From positions 139,962 through 182,382 of the forward strand of contig NZ_MCZZ01000109.1 in the NCBI RefSeq assembly GCF_002875705.1: 42,421 bases of DNA, read 5' to 3'. The notes beneath the pieces were generated by a model. That model searched no databases, had not been told where the DNA came from, and saw nothing but the letters and a program-made list of their open reading frames with translations. The position numbers and the translations under genes were made by a program. The stretch comes from Vibrio sp. 10N.261.45.E2 (lineage in GTDB: Bacteria; Pseudomonadota; Gammaproteobacteria; Enterobacterales; Vibrionaceae). Positions 26,966-33,166 of this stretch are shown here, in pieces (the stretch's first letter is position 1; every line of letters starts with the position of its first letter).

Positions 26966-27454
26966 TTACGCGTTGGTCTCTTTTAGCACTTTCACATTTG
27001 AATCTTGTTTATCATCCAGAGCAAAGTAGATCTTCGATACAATCACTTCAGCAATCAGAATCGTAAATACCACAGCGAAGAACGCTACCACACCATTCCA
27101 AGGACCAGTAAAGCTCACCTTCTCGCCGAACAAGAGGTTAACTGCTTCTAGCATCACAAACTTAGAACCCACCCAAATAATATAAGTGGTGATTGCTCGA
27201 TAAACCTTCGGTGCTGTGCCGGGCTTGCTTTTGAAGTGCTCAGCAATTTTATGTTCTAAACCAATAGAGAGCTTCAGTAATAGCTGCAACAACAACGCTG
27301 CAATCAAAGAGATCGTGAAAGACTCAATGTTCACAAAGTCCCAGTACTCATCGAAGAAGTTAAGTACGACCAAGTCCACCAGCACGGCTAATGTGTAACC
27401 TACGAATAGACGTTGTGGTGTGTTGGATCCGTAAACTTTGTCTGATTTAGTCAT
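26966..27454 (-). CDS. Conserved inner-membrane protein, unknown function
   Basis: A 162-residue protein with four hydrophobic helices (about residues 18-38, 42-62, 88-108, 118-143) and charged ends. I do not recognise a named family. The start at 27454 (M-T-K-S-D-K-V-Y-G) is chosen over an upstream frame extension because it gives a short charged N-terminus before helix 1 and GAGAGAAA precedes it. It shares the terminator at 26908 with the convergent amidohydrolase gene. It may be transcribed with the lipoprotein gene upstream, about 260 bp away, but a separate promoter is more likely. Confidence 0.78.
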   Translation of the reverse strand: MTKSDKVYGSNTPQRLFVGYTLAVLVDLVVLNFFDEYWDFVNIESFTISLIAALLLQLLLKLSIGLEHKIAEHFKSKPGTAPKVYRAITTYIIWVGSKFVMLEAVNLLFGEKVSFTGPWNGVVAFFAVVFTILIAEVIVSKIYFALDDKQDSNVKVLKETNA

Positions 27455-27716
27455 TCTGTTTCTCTCTAATTGGATAAGTAGTCTCGATTTGAAATACATC
27501 TTAGCGTTCGAATCGAAGCAAAACTTACCATTTGGTGACACCACGCAAAATCATTCACAACATAAATAAATCGTTATCGTGTCATCCCAACCTTCACCTT
27601 CAATAACCCTGATCGCCCACTTATCACTGTGAATAAAGTGCCACTTAAGTGCCGTTGTCGAGCAAGTAGACAGAGACGACACTAAACAGGTTACCCGTAT
27701 TAGACTAATCAGCGAG

Positions 27717-29111
27717 TTAGTTGAAATCTTGCGTCCAATAAGACATCTTCGATGTATCTGACTTACTGACTTTGTATCCAATCCCCATCTTTGTGTGTCG
27801 GCTATTCATCACGTTTTGGCAGTGACCTTCGTGACCAGCCCAACTATTAAGACCTGCATTGTTAACTTGCCCATCACTTCGTGGACTGGTGTAACCGAAA
27901 ATAGGTATCACAACCGAATTGGATGAGAGGACAAACGCATTCTGACCAGAACTGTTCACAACAAAGTGACCTTGAGCATCTCTTCTGTGTTGCTCATCTG
28001 AGTTCAATTGAGCATTACTCGCCGTGTTACTGTCCCAAGCGATAGGAGCTGCTGGTGGGTAGTTACCACTCGAAAACGATGAACCAAAGGCATCACAATA
28101 ACGTTGTGCCGACCTCGCACAGTTTGTCGAAATAACAGATTGATATTTAATACTGTTCTGGCTTAGATCGTCTGGAATATTCACAATTCGGCACCACTTT
28201 TCATCGGCAACGCCTTGACCGGGTATCCCCCAAATTGCACCATTTAATAATTGGTTTGTATCTAGCGATGAGAAATCGATAAGAGTGTCGCTATTAAGCT
28301 GTTCTAGATCCAAACCGATCTTTCCAGATGAAGCGTTCAACTCAAAGATCGAAGCCCCGGCTTCCTTTGCTGCTGCGTTAATTTTATCTCGTTGTAACAA
28401 TTCCCAAGAATCACCAAACCGCTCTTTTGACTGCTGTCCATAAGCCTGAGCGATAAAATCATAAGTGGGTAGATTCGACTCCACTCCGTTCTCATCTTTG
28501 GAAACTACGCTGCCAACGGTTTTAAATTCCAACGAACTGTCGAACACAGCATCGTTAAACACATACGATCCCAAGAGCTCACCAGAACAAGCGTTGCTTT
28601 GCATATTGTATCGATATTCAGAAATTGTACCGTCCACAAGTAACTGATGACTTTTCCTTTGCGCGCTTAACCTTGCGGTTTCATAACAGTGCCAATCGTT
28701 AACAAAGTTACTGCCATTATCGATAACGATCGTTGGTACCGCGATATCCACATCAACTTTCTGAGTATCCCCACCTTTGAACGCAGGCAGTTCGTTTTTA
28801 ACAGTAATGGATGAGTAATTTCTGATTGGTTCCGTTTTTTCTACAAAGCCTTCGATAGCAAAAATCATATTGTTGCTAAGCGCCTTAATATCGGGTTGCT
28901 GAGACGTTACTGTCGACGGAGAATCGGTGTTGCCTGGAGTGCTAGGATTGCTAGGATTGCTAGGATTGCTAGGGGAGTTGGGGCCGTTTGAAGTTCCTGG
29001 GGGAGTAGCATTATTAGACGTTGTGTTGTCACCTTCTGATGAACCTTCTCCGCCACAACCAGTAATAATCAATGCTAGAAGGGTGACTGCTGAGATATTT
29101 TGTTTTTTCAT
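27717..29111 (-). CDS. CAP/SCP-domain lipoprotein
   Basis: A 464-residue predicted lipoprotein (L-I-I-T-G-C-G-G) with a low-complexity Ser/Asn/Pro/Thr linker at residues ~25-65. A middle region of unknown fold follows, rich in paired Cys (H-C-Y-E-T, S-N-A-C-S-G). The C-terminus looks like a CAP (SCP/PR-1) domain: P-A-A-P-I-A-W-D-S-N-T and later G-H-C-Q-N-V-M-N-S, M-G-I-G-Y and Y-W-T-Q-D-F, which match the CAP signature pattern. The His of the family's first motif is probably in D-E-Q-H-R-R. CAP domains bind lipids or act in cell-surface interactions. The linker is encoded by a 9-bp tandem repeat. It lies next to the sorting-system genes but has its own lipobox. Confidence 0.8.
   Translation of the reverse strand: MKKQNISAVTLLALIITGCGGEGSSEGDNTTSNNATPPGTSNGPNSPSNPSNPSNPSTPGNTDSPSTVTSQQPDIKALSNNMIFAIEGFVEKTEPIRNYSSITVKNELPAFKGGDTQKVDVDIAVPTIVIDNGSNFVNDWHCYETARLSAQRKSHQLLVDGTISEYRYNMQSNACSGELLGSYVFNDAVFDSSLEFKTVGSVVSKDENGVESNLPTYDFIAQAYGQQSKERFGDSWELLQRDKINAAAKEAGASIFELNASSGKIGLDLEQLNSDTLIDFSSLDTNQLLNGAIWGIPGQGVADEKWCRIVNIPDDLSQNSIKYQSVISTNCARSAQRYCDAFGSSFSSGNYPPAAPIAWDSNTASNAQLNSDEQHRRDAQGHFVVNSSGQNAFVLSSNSVVIPIFGYTSPRSDGQVNNAGLNSWAGHEGHCQNVMNSRHTKMGIGYKVSKSDTSKMSYWTQDFN
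28941..28973. repeat. 9-bp tandem repeat inside the CAP lipoprotein gene
   Basis: GCTAGGATT is repeated three times and then partly a fourth time. On the coding strand it gives Pro-Ser-Asn units of the linker. The unit is a multiple of three, so copy changes would lengthen or shorten the linker without a frameshift. Confidence 0.9.
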
Positions 29112-29331
29112 GAGTTAATCCTTAACCATATACTTTTCTTGGTTTAAGAATGTTGCCTCATAGAGCGAACTTAAATTTCAGACCAATGTCAGAGCCCCCA
29201 AATACTGACACCAAGTTCACAATTCATAAGATATTGTCAATTCGAAGTTTATTTTATAATCCAATGGACTCATTCAGTATTTTGACTTGTTATTTTCGTT
29301 TTTAGCCGATTGATGCTCGGTAAACTGACAA

Positions 29332-29817
29332 TCAACTACTCTTGATGGCTAAACTCATTAGAAAAATGGCGTTGAATAGACAGTGCAGCGCTATTGGTAC
29401 TAATAAAGAGCCATAGCGCTCTTTGAAGTGCCCTAATATCACCGATGGAATAAACGTCAGTGCGGCAAATAAAGGGGGGTGTTGCATTAAGTGGAAACTG
29501 GCAAACAGACAGGAAGTCACAACATTAGACACACTTACGCCATAGTATTGGTTGTTCAATAATTTTTGCTTTAAGAGAAAATCATGAATTCCGCCTCTGA
29601 AAGACACTTCTTCAAGTACGGGATAAACAAGCAATATATTTACCAAAGCAACAGTGGTAATGGGCCAAACATTGTTTAGACCATATGGCAGCGCAAACCA
29701 AAACGCCAAACCAATGGCAATACTGAGACAAACCGTAATGTGTAGCTGTTTGTCTTTATGTGCCTGTCTGCAATTATGTATCCGTCTGCTCCCATGCTTT
29801 TGGTGATGTGTTCCCAT
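29332..29817 (-). CDS. mrtJ: CPBP-family glutamic intramembrane protease, MrtJ-like (JDVT-CTERM sorting)
   Basis: A 161-residue membrane protease of the CPBP (Abi/Rce1-related) family. All three conserved motifs are visible: E-E-V-S-F-R (EExxxR), F-A-S-F-H (second motif with His), and H-C-L-F-N (HxxxN). About four or five helices. The start at 29817 has GGGGGA seven bases upstream. The gene upstream on the same strand encodes a protein with a C-terminal Gly-Gly-Gly-Cys, hydrophobic, Arg-rich tail, which is the substrate signature of the JDVT-CTERM system; NCBI protein models pair that tail with an intramembrane protease named MrtJ. By analogy to myxosortase it would cut next to the tail's Cys. 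Assignment to MrtJ rests on context and motifs. Confidence 0.75.
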   Translation of the reverse strand: MGTHHQKHGSRRIHNCRQAHKDKQLHITVCLSIAIGLAFWFALPYGLNNVWPITTVALVNILLVYPVLEEVSFRGGIHDFLLKQKLLNNQYYGVSVSNVVTSCLFASFHLMQHPPLFAALTFIPSVILGHFKERYGSLLVPIALHCLFNAIFLMSLAIKSS

Positions 29818-29833
29818 ATCCAATTCCCCCGCG

Positions 29834-29854
29834 TCTTCAATCTTCAATCTTCAA
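29834..29854. repeat. Heptanucleotide repeat (TCTTCAA)3 in the mrtJ leader
   Basis: Three perfect 7-bp copies between the upstream gene's terminator and the mrtJ ribosome binding site. Slippage would shift spacing within the leader but not the reading frame. Confidence 0.88.
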
Positions 29855-29855
29855 T

Positions 29856-29884
29856 AAAAAAACAAGAGCCCGGAGGCTCTTGTT
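29856..29884 (-). terminator. Terminator between the JDVT-CTERM gene and mrtJ
   Basis: AACAAGAGCC (29861-29870) and GGCTCTTGTT (29875-29884) form a perfect 10-bp stem with a CGGA loop; on the minus strand a T run follows. Transcripts of the large surface-protein gene should mostly end here, leaving the protease expressed less or from its own promoter. Confidence 0.9.
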
Positions 29885-29931
29885 CAAGTATTAAAGACCG
29901 AATTCAACTGCTGAGGCTCTAGTTTTATGTT

Positions 29932-32244
29932 TTAAACAGTTTGATGACGCTCTTTGATTCGACGACGGATGATTGCAATCATAGACGCCAACATCAAAAG
30001 CAGCAAAGTGGGGTCTTTCGGCGCATTCGGGTCGCCCATGGTACAACCACCACCCGTAGACACTACTTCCTCATCATCCAAATACTCGTCAACACGAACG
30101 GTCACCACACCTGTATTGGAAACCTTGCCGTCATCGGACACTGTGTAAGTAAATTGTTCAATGCCCGTAAAATCAAGCGCAGGCGTATATTCGATCTCTT
30201 TATCATCGGTGACATATGATGTCCCATTGCTAGGACCATTAGTAATGGATACCGTCAGCAAATTGTAATTTCCAAGGGTGTACTCATCATTGGCAAGAAC
30301 GTCAATTTTAATCGGTACTCCTTCTGTTGTTATCTGATTATCATTTTCGATAACTGGTGCGCCCAATACCACCTCTGGGTCAACGAGCACTTTTACAGAA
30401 GCCACATTAGATGTATGGTCATCAATCGTTACTTGATAGTCGAACACCTCGTAGCCACTGAAATAGTCGGCAGGTGTGTAGGTCACAGTTAGGTCCGTGT
30501 TCCATACCGCCTCACCATTAATAGGCTCTTCTACAATCGCTACTATCGCAGTATCTGACTCTAACGGTTCTCCGTTCAGCAGGTCATTTTCCAGCACATT
30601 AATGGTCACTGGTGTTTTCGCGTCAGTCGTTACATATTCATTAAATGCCGACAGTACATCTTCCTTTGCTTTGTATGCAGATAGAGGCGGGGCTTGATGG
30701 CCTGCTTGTATCCAATCAGGCTCTTCACTACCGGGCGCTCCAAGTAAAACATCATCAATTGAACGAGCTGTAACTCGAAGCGTGATCGAACTAAATACCA
30801 GCTCATTATCCTCATCAAGCAGCTTTTCATCAATGTGGATGTAGATATCAGTATTTAAACCAGCGATATCATCACTTGGAATCACATCGTAACGGATCAC
30901 GTCAGCAGGGTCTTCGTACGGAAGATTCAACCCAAGAGGCTTTTCAGCCCATTCGGCAAGTTGTTCTAGGGGGACAACTCCAAAGTTATCGTCAATGGTA
31001 TCGGGATCACCATCGAGGCCAGAACGACCAGAACGCCAATCGGCTCCATCCCAAATGGCCACCACCCCATCCGATTCTGCGTTAATATCATTCTTCAACC
31101 AATAAGCGATAACACTTGGTACTTGGTTATTTGGTAGCATATAACCCAGCATATTTCCGGGCAAAGCCGCATCGTGCGTTTCGTTGATATTAAAGAAGTT
31201 TTTTGTCAGAGAGCCAATGACACCTTCATCAATCGATAATCCACTGTCGATGTATTGCGACTTCAAATCCATGTCGACAAGGTATTGTGGGTCCATGAAC
31301 CCAGCAGCATCATGATCTAAAAATCCGGGGCTAAAACGTACTCGAGAACCATCGTCAAACAACTTGGGGGCAAAGGTTGCAAAGCGCTCAGATTTCCAAA
31401 CGGAAACGTCAGGTGCAGAGCCGGTACGTCCATCAAAAAACTCACGAGGCACCGTTGTCCGCATTTCAAAACCAACACCGTGTTCAGCAAAGTTAAGAGC
31501 TTGAAATTGATCTTGCAGCCCAGTACCCAACTCAAACTTGTAACTGGCAATACGTTTGTTGGTATTATTTTTTATCTTTTGGATAACTCGATAAATTCTC
31601 CCAATGCCATACTCTTCTCGAAACTGCGAAATAGTGTTCTCTTTTTTTTCTGAACCAGTGCCTGTACCTGAATCCCCTTCTTCTTGCTGATCTTCGTCAA
31701 TCAGTCCTTTATAGCGAATGTCTTTCACGCCTAAATCGAAAACCAAATCAATGGGAGTGTCAGTTTCCGTTAGCTGTAAAAAATAACGTTTTGAGCTTCC
31801 TGATGCATCGTTACAAGCTTTTGAGACGACTGTGTCGGGAAAATCAGGGGATTCCATTTCACCAGACGCCATAATGCAGTTGTGAAATGAATAATCTAAG
31901 TTGTCGTTTAAGATTTGAAGGCCGGGAGCTCGGCCGCTGCCGTTATCTAGCTCCCAAGTAATATAGGCAACACTGTCTGTATCCCAATCGCCATCTTCAC
32001 TGGCCGCCTGCTTTGCTGCATCTTGTGAACTGTAAATATAACTTTTCGATGTTGCGCCAGTAACGCCATCCACGGTCATAATATTGTCTTTGTTCCACTG
32101 CGATAATATTGGTGCTGGTATATCCAAATACAAGTTTGGGACGGGGTCTTTAGCGTAAGCAGAGACGATTATCAACGGAGTGAAAAACAGAAGGAATATA
32201 ACTCTTATTATTAGTTCATATTTGCTAAGTCCTTTTACTCTCAT
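29932..32244 (-). CDS. Large exported protein with a JDVT-CTERM-type sorting tail and two cadherin-like repeats
   Basis: A 770-residue protein with a signal peptide (I-I-R-V-I-F-L-L-F-F-T-P through S-A-Y-A). Residues ~35-540 form a large region of unknown fold, perhaps a choice-of-anchor-type surface domain. Residues ~550-725 hold two tandem Ig/cadherin-like repeats, each with an I-N/D-V-L-x-N-D motif and a Y-T-P-A...F-x-Y-x-V ending. The last ~40 residues are a sorting tail: Gly731-Gly-Gly-Cys734, then P-N-A-P-K-D-P-T, a hydrophobic stretch of about 14 residues and R-R-R at 760-762. This matches JDVT-CTERM tails: Cys would be lipidated or otherwise anchored after cleavage by the adjacent CPBP protease. 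Probable cell-surface or secreted protein; its binding partner is unknown. Confidence 0.82.
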   Translation of the reverse strand: MRVKGLSKYELIIRVIFLLFFTPLIIVSAYAKDPVPNLYLDIPAPILSQWNKDNIMTVDGVTGATSKSYIYSSQDAAKQAASEDGDWDTDSVAYITWELDNGSGRAPGLQILNDNLDYSFHNCIMASGEMESPDFPDTVVSKACNDASGSSKRYFLQLTETDTPIDLVFDLGVKDIRYKGLIDEDQQEEGDSGTGTGSEKKENTISQFREEYGIGRIYRVIQKIKNNTNKRIASYKFELGTGLQDQFQALNFAEHGVGFEMRTTVPREFFDGRTGSAPDVSVWKSERFATFAPKLFDDGSRVRFSPGFLDHDAAGFMDPQYLVDMDLKSQYIDSGLSIDEGVIGSLTKNFFNINETHDAALPGNMLGYMLPNNQVPSVIAYWLKNDINAESDGVVAIWDGADWRSGRSGLDGDPDTIDDNFGVVPLEQLAEWAEKPLGLNLPYEDPADVIRYDVIPSDDIAGLNTDIYIHIDEKLLDEDNELVFSSITLRVTARSIDDVLLGAPGSEEPDWIQAGHQAPPLSAYKAKEDVLSAFNEYVTTDAKTPVTINVLENDLLNGEPLESDTAIVAIVEEPINGEAVWNTDLTVTYTPADYFSGYEVFDYQVTIDDHTSNVASVKVLVDPEVVLGAPVIENDNQITTEGVPIKIDVLANDEYTLGNYNLLTVSITNGPSNGTSYVTDDKEIEYTPALDFTGIEQFTYTVSDDGKVSNTGVVTVRVDEYLDDEEVVSTGGGCTMGDPNAPKDPTLLLLMLASMIAIIRRRIKERHQTV

Positions 32245-32422
32245 AGCTTCAACCCTCTATTTATCTTCAAATATTAAGCATTCAAGATTAACTTAATCTA
32301 TGTCAAAAATTTCGGCATCACCTAAGTGGGTGACGTTTCGCAATTACCTTTGAGATTTCAGCGAGAAAGTGATCTGTGAGGCCAACTCAAGGCAATCTTT
32401 ATCGACGGAGAGCAAGCGTTTG

Positions 32423-32449
32423 CGGTTTACGGTTTACGGTTTACGGTTT
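32423..32449. repeat. Heptanucleotide tandem repeat (CGGTTTA)3.9
   Basis: Three full copies of CGGTTTA and a partial fourth (CGGTTTG), 43 bp before the start of the decayed pentapeptide-repeat gene. Third 7-bp repeat in the window; non-coding. Confidence 0.9.
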
Positions 32450-32491
32450 GAGATTAGATAGAGAGAATCGTCCGACTAAAGGGGGCCATTT

Positions 32492-32872
32492 ATGATAAAA
32501 CAAAAGGTGTACCCGTCTTCCCATCAAAATAAAGCCACTAAATTAACCTCATTAAACTAAGACGAACGTGCGCAGCTACGTAACGCCGATTTATCGAGCA
32601 CCAACATGAATCAGGCTGACATCACCTAGGCCAATTTCAGCCACGCGAACCTGAACAGCGCGACGTTTCGCGATGCTGATTTGCGAAACGCAGACATGAG
32701 CCACGCACAAATGCTCAACGTCGATTTGTATCGCGCGGATCTATTCCGTACCGATTTCAGTCAGGCCAATCTCGATGATGGTGCCCTCAACCGTGTCGGC
32801 CCAAGTAAAACGATCATCAAACTGCGTAACCCGAACCAAGAATGTTTCGCGGCCTCGTTAGGCAAACAATAA
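32492..32872 (+). pseudogene. Pentapeptide-repeat protein with two in-frame stop codons
   Basis: An ATG at 32492 with a strong ribosome binding site (AAGGGGG) opens a frame that codes for pentapeptide repeats: L-R-N-A-D-L-S-S-T-N-M-N-Q-A-D-I-T, then A-N-F-S-H-A-N-L and several more A-D-L/F units up to about 32790, followed by a short non-repeat tail. The frame is cut by TAA at 32558-32560 and TAG at 32627-32629. Each could come from a Gln codon by one C-to-T change (CAA, CAG). Pentapeptide-repeat proteins form right-handed beta-helices; some protect gyrase. The start signal is intact and the sequence past the stops still follows the repeat, so decay is recent. Confidence 0.78.
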
Positions 32873-32889
32873 ACCGCGTAGCTTTATTA

Positions 32890-33114
32890 ATGGAAGAAAC
32901 CGAGAAACAACTCGACGCTAACGTGATCTTCGTGATGGGCGAACCGTTCCACTACGGTAACCGCTACAACACGCCACACAACGTGCTTCCACCAGTAAGA
33001 ACACTTGCCCCTCTAGAGTGCTGGTTCGCTAAAGCACCGACCCCTGGCGCATTAGACGGCGTGGGTGAATCTACCTCACGCGTCACTGGCCCTTACGCAA
33101 GCGAGCAGGTTTAA
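32890..33114 (+). pseudogene. Short gene fragment of unknown family
   Basis: A 74-residue frame from an ATG at 32890, 18 bp after the pentapeptide remnant. It has no clear ribosome binding site. The sequence is compositionally like real protein (V-I-F-V-M-G-E-P-F-H-Y-G-N-R-Y-N-T-P-H-N-V, then C-W-F-A-K-A-P-T-P-G-A), and it is followed directly by a strong terminator. I do not recognise the family. It reads like the 3' end of a longer gene whose 5' part is lost, but a small intact gene is possible. Confidence 0.45.
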
Positions 33115-33129
33115 GATAAATCAGATACG

Positions 33130-33159
33130 AAAAATGGAACGCTCAGGCGTTCCATTTTT
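33130..33159. terminator. Bidirectional terminator at the 3' end of the RloC-like gene
   Basis: AAAAATGGAACGC (33130-33142) and GCGTTCCATTTTT (33147-33159) form a perfect 13-bp stem with a TCAG loop. It separates the remnant genes from the convergent ATPase gene. Confidence 0.95.
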
Positions 33160-33166
33160 GTTTTAG

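Noticed and set aside
27551..27781. 76-residue minus-strand open frame between the membrane protein and the CAP lipoprotein
   Set aside because: It overlaps the end of the CAP lipoprotein gene in another frame, with no ribosome binding site or recognisable motif.
32423..32449. Telomere-like or CRISPR-like repeats
   Set aside because: A 7-bp head-to-tail microsatellite with no spacers; no cas genes are in the window.
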